Part shown: positions 26,675 to 34,812 of the stretch, piece after piece
Numbering within the stretch: position 1 is the first letter of the stretch
Layout: the number at the start of each line of letters is the position of its first letter
Assembly (NCBI GenBank): GCA_016787525.1
Contig: JAEUUP010000092.1
Location: 62,001-126,000, forward strand
Reading direction: 5' to 3'
DNA length: 64,000 nt
Source of the DNA: Saprospiraceae bacterium
GTDB lineage: Bacteria > Bacteroidota > Bacteroidia > Chitinophagales > Saprospiraceae
Translations under genes and position numbers: made by a program
The notes under the pieces: generated by a model
Seen by the model: only the letters and a program-made list of their open reading frames with translations
The model's database searches: none
Told to the model about the DNA's origin: nothing

Positions 26675-26789
26675 TCTTTGACAGTTTTTGTGGACATAAT
26701 ACTGAGGGGGTCACGTATCGGATACTTTTGAAGTATCCGATACGTATTCTCGATTTATCTTGTATTATAGCCACAAAAACTGTCAAAGA
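26675..26789 (+). mobile_element. MITE-like element, copy A
   Basis: Perfect 19-bp terminal inverted repeats, TCTTTGACAGTTTTTGTGG (26675-26693) and its complement (26771-26789), continue after a 2-nt break into ATAATA/TATTAT. Inside is a 15-bp hairpin (ACGTATCGGATACTT, 3-nt loop) and one dispersed-motif copy (TACTGAGGGGG at 26700). The total is 115 bp with no ORF, consistent with a miniature element moved by an unseen transposase. Confidence 0.8.
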
Positions 26790-26956
26790 GCTTTATTTTT
26801 AAAATACAAAGACAAAAGGTTTAAAGGATAAAGACTTGCCACCCTATACTGCTCATTCATTAAAAGGTATCCGACACATCGTTTTATGCAGCTTTACCTT
26901 TTGGATACTGAGGGGGTGATTAGAACCTTGAAACCCCCTTGTCTTTGTTGTTGAAC

Positions 26957-29092
26957 CTATTGCGTATTCGCTTCCTTCGATTTGATGTCCGTACCCAATC
27001 GTTGCAAATAAGCGATAAGGGCAACGATTTCGCGTTTGTCTAAGTCTGGGTCTTTGACACCTGCATCATGTAAATTTTTAGCCACCTTGAGTGCTTGCTC
27101 GCGCAAGTCGTTATTTGCTTCTTTGTCAAAGCCTTTAGGATAAGGCGTATTGAGCAATTGTAAGGTGCGTATCTTAGCAGCAGTAGAGCTTGTATCCAAC
27201 TTATTGCGCAACAACCAAGCATAAGTAGGCATGATAGAGCCAGGCGACATGGTAGTAGGGTCCATCATATGGTTGTAGTGCCATGAGTCAGGATACTTGC
27301 CACCGACACGGTGCAAATCTGGCCCTGTCCGTTTTGAACCCCACAAGAAAGGACGGTCGTAGATGAACTCACCCGATTTTGAGTACTCCCCATAACGTTC
27401 TGTTTCATCACGGAATGGACGAATCATCTGAGAGTGGCAACCGACACAACCTTCACGGATATAAATGTCACGACCTTGCAATTCAAGCGGCGTATAAGGT
27501 TTGACCGAAGTAATGCGTGGTACATTGTCTTGAATCGCCATCATAGGGATGATTTCAATCAAACCACCAATCAAAACAGCTATCAAAGCACCAAAAGTTA
27601 ACCAACCCGCACGACCTTCAATCCAACGGTGCCAGTGACCACCGACTTTGCTGACTGCATCTTTTTCAAGAGCGGGTGCTTCAGCTTCCTCTTTAGCCAT
27701 AAATTCACCCTGCTTCACCGTTTTGTAAAGGTTGAAACCCATGATACAAGCCCCAGTCAAGTACAAAGCACCACCCAAAGAACGCAACGCATACATAGGA
27801 ATCAATTGCGTCACAGTTTCGAGGAAGTTACCGTATTTCAAGAAGCCATCTGGCGTAAACTCCTTCCACATCATAGCTTGCGTCCAACCCGCCCAATACA
27901 TCGGGATAGCCCAGAACAAGATACCCATCGTGCCAATCCAAAAGTGGGTATTAGCCAATTTTTCAGAGTATAGTTTAGTTTGATAAATACGAGGTATAAT
28001 CCAGTATAAAATACCAAAAGTCAAAAAGCCATTCCAACCCAATGCGCCAACGTGTACGTGCGCCACAGTCCAGTCAGTATAGTGACTAATCGCATTGACC
28101 GTTTTGATAGATAAAAGTGGTCCCTCAAACGTTGCCATACCATAAGCCGTAACCGCAACCACCATGAATTTCAATACAGCATTCTCACGTACGCGGTCCC
28201 AAGCCCCCCTCAGTGTCAACAAGCCATTCAACATACCACCCCAAGATGGTGCAATCAACATCACCGAAAAGACCATACCTAAAGATTGCGCCCAGTCAGG
28301 CAAAGAAGTATAAAGCAAGTGGTGAGGTCCCGCCCAGATGTACAAGAAAATCAAAGCCCAGAAGTGGATAATGGATAACTTGTAGGAATAAACAGGACGA
28401 TTAGCAGCCTTCGGCATGAAATAGTACATCATGCCAAGGTACGAAGTGGTCAAGAAGAAAGCGACCGCATTGTGACCATACCACCACTGCACGAGAGCCG
28501 CTTGCACCCCTGCAAATACAGGATAGCTTTTGGTCAATGACACAGGTACTTCCAAGTTGTTGATAACGTGCAACATAGTCACTGTCACCCAAGTCGAAAT
28601 GTAGAACCAAATAGCCACATACAAATGCGATTCACGGCGTTTGATAATCATACCAAAGATATTGACACCAAAAGCAATCCAGATGACAGCAATCATTAAG
28701 TCAATAGGCCACTCTAATTCGGCATACTCATTAGAAGTTGTGATACCACTTGGCAATGTCAAAGCCGCCAATAGAATAATCAACTGCCAACCCCAGAAGT
28801 GAAGCCACCCCCATTTCATGGAAAAGATAGAGGTCTTCAAAAGACGCTGCATGGAGTAATAAACGCCTAAAAAGATACCATTCCCGACAAAAGCGAAAAT
28901 GACTGCATTGGTGTGTAGTGGACGTAACCGTCCGAATGTAGTCTGTGGAAGACCAAAACTAAGCGCAGGAAAAACTAATTGCAGGGCTATAATCAGACCG
29001 ACGAGCATACCCACGATGCCCCAAATAGCCGTCGCAAAAGCAAACGCGCGTACGAGCTTGTTGTCGTACTTAAACTGTTCGATTCTACTCAT
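26957..29092 (-). CDS. ccoN: Fused cbb3 oxidase subunits CcoN and CcoO
   Basis: 711 residues from ATG 29092, whose ATGAGTAG overlaps the ccoS stop; an upstream start would lie antisense to no conserved sequence and was rejected. Residues 1-470 are CcoN: haem and CuB ligands in RLRPLHTNAVIF, WYGHNAVAFFLT, AGPHHLLYTS and TVAHVHVGALGWN. Residues ~520-711 are CcoO with one haem c site, CVGCHSQMIRPF. CcoNO fusion is typical of Bacteroidota. It is the catalytic core for respiration at low oxygen. Confidence 0.95.
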   Translation of the reverse strand: MSRIEQFKYDNKLVRAFAFATAIWGIVGMLVGLIIALQLVFPALSFGLPQTTFGRLRPLHTNAVIFAFVGNGIFLGVYYSMQRLLKTSIFSMKWGWLHFWGWQLIILLAALTLPSGITTSNEYAELEWPIDLMIAVIWIAFGVNIFGMIIKRRESHLYVAIWFYISTWVTVTMLHVINNLEVPVSLTKSYPVFAGVQAALVQWWYGHNAVAFFLTTSYLGMMYYFMPKAANRPVYSYKLSIIHFWALIFLYIWAGPHHLLYTSLPDWAQSLGMVFSVMLIAPSWGGMLNGLLTLRGAWDRVRENAVLKFMVVAVTAYGMATFEGPLLSIKTVNAISHYTDWTVAHVHVGALGWNGFLTFGILYWIIPRIYQTKLYSEKLANTHFWIGTMGILFWAIPMYWAGWTQAMMWKEFTPDGFLKYGNFLETVTQLIPMYALRSLGGALYLTGACIMGFNLYKTVKQGEFMAKEEAEAPALEKDAVSKVGGHWHRWIEGRAGWLTFGALIAVLIGGLIEIIPMMAIQDNVPRITSVKPYTPLELQGRDIYIREGCVGCHSQMIRPFRDETERYGEYSKSGEFIYDRPFLWGSKRTGPDLHRVGGKYPDSWHYNHMMDPTTMSPGSIMPTYAWLLRNKLDTSSTAAKIRTLQLLNTPYPKGFDKEANNDLREQALKVAKNLHDAGVKDPDLDKREIVALIAYLQRLGTDIKSKEANTQ

Positions 29093-29243
29093 TTTTAACA
29101 GGTTTTTCATTATCAAAAAGCATCCGTACTGAGGGGGTGTAATCATCGTCAAACTGCCCTGACCGCGTCGCCCACACAAAGGCAACCAAGAAACCGACAG
29201 CCACCAATAGGCTCAAGATGATTAGGAAGAACATGATTTTCAT
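29085..29243 (-). CDS. ccoS: CcoS, cbb3 oxidase maturation protein
   Basis: 52 residues: MKIMFFLIILSLLVAVGFLV membrane helix, then FVWATRSGQFDDD, the CcoS signature, and a short charged tail. It is a small gene easily missed. Its TAG stop lies within ATGAGTAG, overlapping the ccoNO start, so translation is probably coupled. CcoS is needed to insert cofactors into cbb3 oxidase. ATG 29243 was chosen; ATG 29249 (MLMKIM) and 29234 are alternatives. A dispersed-motif copy encodes YTPSV. Confidence 0.9.
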   Translation of the reverse strand: MKIMFFLIILSLLVAVGFLVAFVWATRSGQFDDDYTPSVRMLFDNEKPVKNE

Positions 29244-29264
29244 CAGCATTACGTTTTAATGACA

Positions 29265-29329
29265 CAAATTTCGGTAGCAGATGGAGGGGTTAAGATGAGA
29301 AAGGTCAGTGGAGAGGGTGATTTTGGTCA
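29265..29329 (-). promoter_or_regulatory. Tandem FNR-type box promoter of ccoS-ccoNO
   Basis: Minus-strand element GAAATTTG (29272-29265), followed by TGTCATTAAAA, is preceded by boxes TGAGAAAGGTCA (29296-29307) and TGATTTTGGTCA (29318-29329). Box centres are 22 bp apart; the proximal is 35 bp from the TTTG centre and 58 bp upstream of the ccoS start. Confidence 0.82.
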
Positions 29330-29354
29330 AATGGGAAGGAATTTGTTACCTATT

Positions 29355-29401
29355 CTAAAAAGCGAAAGGCTGCACCGTGATTACGCACGATGCAGCCTTT
29401 C
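29355..29401 (-). terminator. Terminator after ccoI
   Basis: Arms GAAAGGCTGCA (29364-29374) and TGCAGCCTTTC (29391-29401) form an 11-bp stem with a nested CGTG/CACG. On the minus strand it is followed by GCTTTTTAG. It separates ccoI from the ccoS promoter. Confidence 0.85.
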
Positions 29402-29443
29402 AAAATTATGATATACCTATTTTATGGTGACATACTGAGGGGG

Positions 29444-31888
29444 TCATTTTTCCAGTCGTCGAGCCATATAATTGCCCGTCAAAACGCCAAACAGCACAAT
29501 GGTCACTGAACTCAAAGGCATCAAAATGGCCGCTACGACTGGCGACAGGTTACTCGAAACAGCATAGCTCAAACCCACTATATTGTAGCACAAGGCTATC
29601 AAATAGGCTCGATTGACAATAACTGACCCCATCTTTGACAGATGCAAAAACTCTGGTAGCTTCGGAAATTGGTCAGCCTTCAGAATGGCATCGCAGGCAG
29701 GTGAAAAATTGTTGGTATTTTCAGAAATAACAACACCAATATCGGACTGTTGCAATGCACCTGCATCGTTCAAACCATCGCCAATCATCAGCACTTTTTG
29801 ACCTTGGCTTTGCAATTTTTTGATAAAATTGAGCTTGTCTGACGGCGTTTGATTGAAATTTAAAAATTTATCAGTTAAGAATTGTGCTAAGAAAGGACGC
29901 TCTTTTTCGTTATCCCCCGATAAGATAAAAACATCTTTACCTGCCGTTTTAAATGTGTTTATAATTTGCTGAAAACCCGTTCGGTATGTTGGTTTCATAT
30001 CGAAATAGCCTATTACTAGGTCATCAATCGAAACAAAAACACCTTTTACTGAGGGGTCGCTTTGTGCCTTTTCGCCTATAAATTCTGCCGAGCCAACTTT
30101 TACAAGTTGTTGATTGGCATTGGCTTGTACGCCTTTTCCGATTACTTCTTCATAGTCGGTGATGTCAACAAAAGGCGAGTCTTTCAAATACTCGGCAATC
30201 TGAATACTGAGGGGGTGGTTGGAGTGTCGCACGACCGACAAAATTTGACTTTTCGCTGAATCGAGATTGTCGCTATGACTTGTGTTCACAAACGAGACTT
30301 CATTTTTAAGCCGCTCTGTGATTGTCCCCGTTTTATCGAAGACAACAGCATCTATACGTTCAAAATTTTCTATAACTTGCGTATTTTTCACATAAAACTC
30401 ATGCCGCCCCAATATGCGCAAGATATTGCCCATCGTGAACGGAATGGCTAAAGCCACCGCACATGGGCAAGCAACGATTAACACAGCTGTCGCTGCATTT
30501 ATAGCCTTGCCCATGTCCTGCGGAAGCCAATAAAAAAACGCAACCATTGAAACCAATAGTATCACACCTGTAAAGTAGCGACCTGCTCGGTCAGCTAAAT
30601 AACTGATATGAGATTTTTTAGCTGTTTTGAAAGCTTCATTATTCCACAATTCAGTCAGATAACTTTGCGACACGCGCTTGGTTAAAGTGATGTCAACAGA
30701 CGACCCCATTTGTCGTCCACCAGCAAACACTTTGTCGCCAGATTTTTTACTGACGGGGTCTGCCTCACCTGTCACGAATGAATAGTCCATGCGTGCATCA
30801 CCCCTCAGTATCACACCGTCGGCAGGTACTAATTCGCCATTCCGAACGGTAATTATTTCACCAATTTGCAATTTATTGATAGGTGTCGGCACTTCCCTAC
30901 CCTCGCGGCGCACATTAGCGGCTACTGGAAAATAACTTTTATAATCGCGCTCAAACGATAAATGATTGAACGTTTTTTGTTGAAACCATTTGCCTGAAAG
31001 TAAGAAAAAAATCAAGCCTGCAAATGAGTCCATATACCCCGCACCTGTATGCGTCAAAATCTCGAAAGCACTGCGCCCGTATAAAGCAATGATACCCAAT
31101 GACAATGGAATGTCAATATTCAAAGTCTGCTGTTTGACACCTTGCCATGCCGAAACGAGATAGTCACGAGAAGAATACAACAATACAGGTGTCGCTAAAA
31201 CCAAATTGATATACCCAAAAAATTTGGCAAAACCTCGTTCCAAAGAGGCATCTAAACCCAAATATTCGGGAAAACTTAGCAACATGATATTGCCAAAAGC
31301 AAAAAAAGCGACCCCTAATTTGTAATAAATGGTGCGGTCAATCGGCACTTCGCCTTCATTTTCAACATCATTGAAGTTGATTTCGGGTGCATAACCAATC
31401 GAAGCCAAAATTTCGGCAATGCGACGCAGTTTTATCTCTTGATTTGAAAACAGAATCGTCACTTCTCTTTTCAAAAAATTCACTTTTGAATTAAAGATAG
31501 CTGGATCTATGCGGTGCAAGTTTTCAAGCAACCATATACATGAAGCACAGTGCATACTGGGCAACAAGAAAGTCACTCTCGTGGTGCTATCATCTTGATA
31601 ATCAACTATTTTTGACACAGTTTCAGCATCATCCATGTACGCATACTGAGGGGTTTTGCCTTTTTGTGTCGTACCTGCATTTACATCCAATGTATAAAAA
31701 GTACAAAGATTATTTTCATCCAGAATCTGATATACTGTTTTACAGCCTTCGCAGCAAAAGGATTTATCAGCAAAAAGTATGGGTTTCTCAGTGATGGTAT
31801 CGTGGCAGTGAAAACAGGTTGTTTTCGACTTTGCGATGGGCATCGGTTGAGAAACAAGAATAGGTTGTTGTATGGTTGCGGTTGTCAT
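29444..31888 (-). CDS. ccoI: Copper-translocating P-type ATPase CcoI (FixI)
   Basis: 814 residues from ATG 31888 (a start at 31909 adds seven). N-terminal Cys-rich metal site TTCFHCHDTI...FCCEGCKTVY, then an HMA domain with MHCASCIWLLEN, eight membrane helices, the CPC site VACPCAVALAIPF, phosphorylation DKTGTIT, and hinge MIGDGLNDAGAL. CcoI-type pumps export Cu(I) for insertion into cbb3 CuB rather than for detoxification. The FNR-box promoter supports this. It contains four full dispersed-motif copies. Confidence 0.94.
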   Translation of the reverse strand: MTTATIQQPILVSQPMPIAKSKTTCFHCHDTITEKPILFADKSFCCEGCKTVYQILDENNLCTFYTLDVNAGTTQKGKTPQYAYMDDAETVSKIVDYQDDSTTRVTFLLPSMHCASCIWLLENLHRIDPAIFNSKVNFLKREVTILFSNQEIKLRRIAEILASIGYAPEINFNDVENEGEVPIDRTIYYKLGVAFFAFGNIMLLSFPEYLGLDASLERGFAKFFGYINLVLATPVLLYSSRDYLVSAWQGVKQQTLNIDIPLSLGIIALYGRSAFEILTHTGAGYMDSFAGLIFFLLSGKWFQQKTFNHLSFERDYKSYFPVAANVRREGREVPTPINKLQIGEIITVRNGELVPADGVILRGDARMDYSFVTGEADPVSKKSGDKVFAGGRQMGSSVDITLTKRVSQSYLTELWNNEAFKTAKKSHISYLADRAGRYFTGVILLVSMVAFFYWLPQDMGKAINAATAVLIVACPCAVALAIPFTMGNILRILGRHEFYVKNTQVIENFERIDAVVFDKTGTITERLKNEVSFVNTSHSDNLDSAKSQILSVVRHSNHPLSIQIAEYLKDSPFVDITDYEEVIGKGVQANANQQLVKVGSAEFIGEKAQSDPSVKGVFVSIDDLVIGYFDMKPTYRTGFQQIINTFKTAGKDVFILSGDNEKERPFLAQFLTDKFLNFNQTPSDKLNFIKKLQSQGQKVLMIGDGLNDAGALQQSDIGVVISENTNNFSPACDAILKADQFPKLPEFLHLSKMGSVIVNRAYLIALCYNIVGLSYAVSSNLSPVVAAILMPLSSVTIVLFGVLTGNYMARRLEK

Positions 31889-31906
31889 ATAAAATTGATT
31901 TTGACA

Positions 31907-31971
31907 CAAAGGTCAACTTGTCGCATATCTTACTTGCTGATAAGCGTCACAACACGAGTTGATTTTTGTCA
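31907..31971 (-). promoter_or_regulatory. Tandem FNR-type box promoter of ccoI
   Basis: Minus-strand element GACCTTTG (31914-31907), followed by TGTCAAAATCA, is preceded by boxes TGATAAGCGTCA (31938-31949) and TGATTTTTGTCA (31960-31971). Centres are 22 bp apart, and the proximal box is 35 bp from the TTTG centre. The distal box lies over the end of the thioredoxin-like gene. Confidence 0.82.
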
Positions 31972-32213
31972 TAAATAAAAGATGAAAGTAGCGATTGAAT
32001 CTCTGCCACACTCGGCACAAACCCTTGGCTTAAAACTTGATTTCGGATGACTAAAGCGGGTGTGCGGATGATGCGATAAGCCACTATTTCCTCCCAATTG
32101 GAAACAGTTTTGACGTTCGCATCTATCCTTGAAGCATCTATGGCTTGCTGAACATGCCGTGCAAGTTGCTTTTGTTTGCTATCTTCTGTACCTATGATTT
32201 CTATTTTCAACAT
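31947..32213 (-). CDS. Small thioredoxin-fold protein without cysteines
   Basis: 88 residues from ATG 32213. It follows the plan of small Thioredoxin_3/TIGR00412 proteins (beta-alpha-beta, then IIRTPALVIRNQVLSQG with the cis-Pro), but the CxxC site is replaced by GTEDSKQ and the protein has no Cys at all. It therefore cannot do thiol exchange. It lies between the regulator gene and ccoI and has its own FNR-box promoter, suggesting a binding or assembly role. Confidence 0.72.
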   Translation of the reverse strand: MLKIEIIGTEDSKQKQLARHVQQAIDASRIDANVKTVSNWEEIVAYRIIRTPALVIRNQVLSQGFVPSVAEIQSLLSSFIYDKNQLVL

Positions 32214-32234
32214 TCTCCACACAATTTTTAATAG

Positions 32235-32299
32235 CAAAAATCGAGTGAAAAGGATAACATTCAGATGAGGTCAGTCATCAAGGCAGGTGATTTGTATCA
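32235..32299 (-). promoter_or_regulatory. Tandem FNR-type box promoter of the thioredoxin-like gene
   Basis: Minus-strand element GATTTTTG (32242-32235) is preceded by boxes TGAGGTCAGTCA (32266-32277) and TGATTTGTATCA (32288-32299). Centres are 22 bp apart, and the proximal is 35 bp from the TTTG centre and 58 bp upstream of ATG 32213. Confidence 0.8.
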
Positions 32300-32316
32300 G
32301 TTTCGTATGTTTTAAA

Positions 32317-33363
32317 TCAATTAAACAGTTTTTTTAACTTTTCTACTGACAAAACAGTGATTTTACCCTCCTCTACATCAATTAATTTTTCTTCTCTAAA
32401 GTCTGTTAAAGTTCGTATAACTGTCTCTTTGGCAGTGCCTGCCAAAGCAGCGATGTCTTCTCGAAGCATCGAAATTGGCTTTTTTTCATAACGTTCGTGC
32501 AGCAAAATCAAAGTATCGGCCACTCTTTTTCGGACAGAATTGTAGGCTAAATGCAGCAATTGCTCCTCTTGCGCTATGACATTGCCTGCTAACATTTTTA
32601 TAAAATTGACCGATACATCACGATTTGCATGGAGTAAATGTAGAAAATCGTCTTTCGGAATCGTTACAATCGTACAATCCTCCAGGGCAATAGCGTTGTC
32701 CGTTTGAGCACTCCCCCTCAGTATAGGCATGAATCCAAAAAAATCTTTTGCTCCTAAAATACTGATAATCAGCTCTTTGCCATCGTCATTTGTTTTCGAT
32801 ATTTTGACTTTTCCTTTTTCAATGTAGTACAAAAAGCGTGGGATAGACCCCTCAGTATAAACAGCTGATTTTTTCAAAAACTGGCGTGTTTCACGGTCAA
32901 TTGTCAAGTTTTTTAGGGCTTCTTCTCCTTTTGCTTCATTGATAAAAAGTGAGAAATCTGAACCGTTGTTTGTTGATGTTGCCTTTTTTATTTTGTCTGA
33001 TTTTGCTAAACGCATTTCTACAACTTTGAGCAATTCATTGCTTTCGAAGGGTTTGGTGATGTAATCGTCTGCACCTAAGTTCATGCCGTAGCGAAAATCA
33101 GTTTTTTCAGATTTTGCTGTTAAAAAAATAAACGGGATGTCTGCTGTCGCAGGTTTTTTATGTAATATACTCAATGTGCCATAACCGTCTAAAACAGGCA
33201 TCATCACATCGCAAAGTATCAAATCAGGGCGTTCGCGTTCAGCAATTTCAACGCCAAGTTTGCCATTTTCTGCCATGAAAGCCTCATAACCTGCCAATTC
33301 AAGTATTTCTGCAAGGTTTTCGCGTATATCTTCGTGGTCTTCTATGATGAGTATTTTTTTCAT
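32317..33363 (-). CDS. Response regulator: receiver domain fused to a CRP/FNR-type DNA-binding protein (FixJ-FixK-like)
   Basis: 348 residues. Residues 1-120 are a receiver (acidic pair EDHED, phospho-Asp52 in LILCDVMMP, LTAKS). About 145-265 is a cNMP-binding-like beta roll (FLYYIEKGKVKI, GAKDFFGFMPIL). About 270-345 is a Crp HTH with recognition helix TAKETVIRTLTDF, like FNR/FixK (E..R). There is no FNR-type Cys cluster. It is probably phosphorylated by the kinase 69 bp upstream and binds the paired FNR-type boxes of this locus. Two dispersed-motif copies encode YTEGS and ILRGS. Confidence 0.9.
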   Translation of the reverse strand: MKKILIIEDHEDIRENLAEILELAGYEAFMAENGKLGVEIAERERPDLILCDVMMPVLDGYGTLSILHKKPATADIPFIFLTAKSEKTDFRYGMNLGADDYITKPFESNELLKVVEMRLAKSDKIKKATSTNNGSDFSLFINEAKGEEALKNLTIDRETRQFLKKSAVYTEGSIPRFLYYIEKGKVKISKTNDDGKELIISILGAKDFFGFMPILRGSAQTDNAIALEDCTIVTIPKDDFLHLLHANRDVSVNFIKMLAGNVIAQEEQLLHLAYNSVRKRVADTLILLHERYEKKPISMLREDIAALAGTAKETVIRTLTDFREEKLIDVEEGKITVLSVEKLKKLFN

Positions 33364-33432
33364 TTAAAGTTGTTTTAATTTTAAAAAAATCCTGAATAGT
33401 ACGCTCTGTATCGGAAAATCCACGTGCTCTAG

Positions 33433-34713
33433 CTACAATGTAAAAGTAACAGTAAAAGTTGAACCTTTACCCAATTCGCTTTTAAAAGATAAATCACCAT
33501 TCATCATTTCGGCATAACGTTTTACAATGTGCAACCCTAAGCCTGTACCTTTGATATTCACAGCGTTAGAAGCTCGAAAAAAACGGTCGAACATATGCGG
33601 TTTATCTTCTTCTGGAATGCCCATGCCTTCGTCAATGATACTGACGCTGAACTCTTTTCCAAGCAGTTTGGTCGCGCATACAATAAGTGTACTTTCGTCA
33701 GAGTACTTCGACGCATTAGAAATAAGATTGATAAGGATGAGTTTCAGCAGTTTTTTATCTGCAGCTATGACCAAATCGCTATCGGTATGGTGCGTTACAA
33801 TGTGTTGCCCTTTTTTCAGAAAACTGCTCATTTCTTCAATAATTTCGTGGCAAAACGTATGAAAATTAAATTTTTCAAGATTCAATTCTACTTTACCTTC
33901 CTCTAAACGGCTGATGGATAAAAAGTCGTTGAGCAGCATTGTAAGTATCTCAACACTGTTTTTTATTTTCAAGAAATGACGATGACGTTTGTCTTGTTGG
34001 TCAGTTTGGGTGTATTGATCCATCAAACTTGCCGACGAAAGAATTGTACTGAGGGGGGTACGAAACTCATGAGAGGCCATCGAAACGAAACGGGTTTTGA
34101 GTTGGCCCAAGTCTTGTTCTTTCTTTAGGGCTTGTTGCAATTCTACTTGTAGCAACAAAAGGGATTGTTCGGCAGCCTTTCGTTCTTGGATTTCGTGATA
34201 GAGTTGTTGGTTGGTTGCCAAAAGTTTGTTGACAACGTCGGAGAGTTTTTCAGTACGCTCTGCAATGCGTCCTTCGAGCTCTTGATTGAGTTTTAAGAGT
34301 GCCTCTTCCGCCTTTTTTTGCTCAGTCATATCGTGAACAATCCCAGTGAAAAGTCGTTTCTCTCCCAATTTCACTTCACTAACCGCCAACCAAAAAGGGA
34401 AAACAGAACCATCCTTTTTCTTACCTAAGACCTCACGACCAATACCGATGATTTTGCGCATTCCTGTTCGCAAGTAGTTGTTGACGTAGTCATCGTGTGC
34501 TTTATCGTGTGGTGATGGCATAAGTCGAGAAATATTACTACCAATCAGCTCAGAAGATTCGTAACCAAAAATCTTACACGTAGCAGGATTAACCGACTCA
34601 ATAAAGCCTCGTTCACTTATGGTTATGATGCCATCAACTGCTGTTTGGATGATGGCATCCAATCGGCTGGCAACATGGCTGATATTTTCGTTTTCTTTAT
34701 TCACATTCATCAT
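33433..34713 (-). CDS. FixL-like PAS sensor histidine kinase
   Basis: 426 residues, no membrane helix. PAS domain (about 15-130) closely follows the FixL haem PAS: KAHDDYVNNYL then IIGIGREVLGKKKDG. His73 and Arg93 keep the 20-residue spacing of haem ligand His200 and Arg220 in Bradyrhizobium FixL; the Arg206 position is Asn79. A coiled coil (130-200), HisKA (HEFRTPLSTIL) and HATPase (NASKYSDES, GMGIPEEDK, GTGLGLHIVKRY) follow. It is probably a cytoplasmic oxygen sensor controlling the neighbouring REC-CRP regulator. A dispersed-motif copy encodes the PLS of the H box. Confidence 0.88.
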   Translation of the reverse strand: MMNVNKENENISHVASRLDAIIQTAVDGIITISERGFIESVNPATCKIFGYESSELIGSNISRLMPSPHDKAHDDYVNNYLRTGMRKIIGIGREVLGKKKDGSVFPFWLAVSEVKLGEKRLFTGIVHDMTEQKKAEEALLKLNQELEGRIAERTEKLSDVVNKLLATNQQLYHEIQERKAAEQSLLLLQVELQQALKKEQDLGQLKTRFVSMASHEFRTPLSTILSSASLMDQYTQTDQQDKRHRHFLKIKNSVEILTMLLNDFLSISRLEEGKVELNLEKFNFHTFCHEIIEEMSSFLKKGQHIVTHHTDSDLVIAADKKLLKLILINLISNASKYSDESTLIVCATKLLGKEFSVSIIDEGMGIPEEDKPHMFDRFFRASNAVNIKGTGLGLHIVKRYAEMMNGDLSFKSELGKGSTFTVTFTL

Positions 34714-34738
34714 TTTTGCAAAACTAAAAAGTCAATGA

Positions 34739-34803
34739 CAAAAATCAATGTTTTGCAAAAAATGACTATTGATAAATATCAACTGAGGGCGTGATTTCAG
34801 TCA
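34739..34803 (-). promoter_or_regulatory. Tandem FNR-type box promoter of the sensor kinase operon
   Basis: Minus-strand element GATTTTTG (34746-34739) is preceded by a perfect anaerobox TTGATAAATATCAA (34769-34782) and TGATTTCAGTCA (34792-34803). Centres are 22 bp apart; the proximal is 35 bp from the TTTG centre. This suggests the two-component pair controls its own expression. Confidence 0.82.
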
Positions 34804-34812
34804 TTAGGTTAG

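Noticed and set aside
26850..26930. A third MITE copy near GGTATCCGACAC and GGATACTGAGGGGG
   Set aside because: Only short shared words and an 8-bp inverted pair; the terminal repeats are missing.
29093..29185. Longer N-terminus for CcoNO starting at 29185
   Set aside because: It lies within the ccoS gene in another frame, has no membrane or conserved sequence, and MSRIEQFKYDNK at 29092 fits the family.
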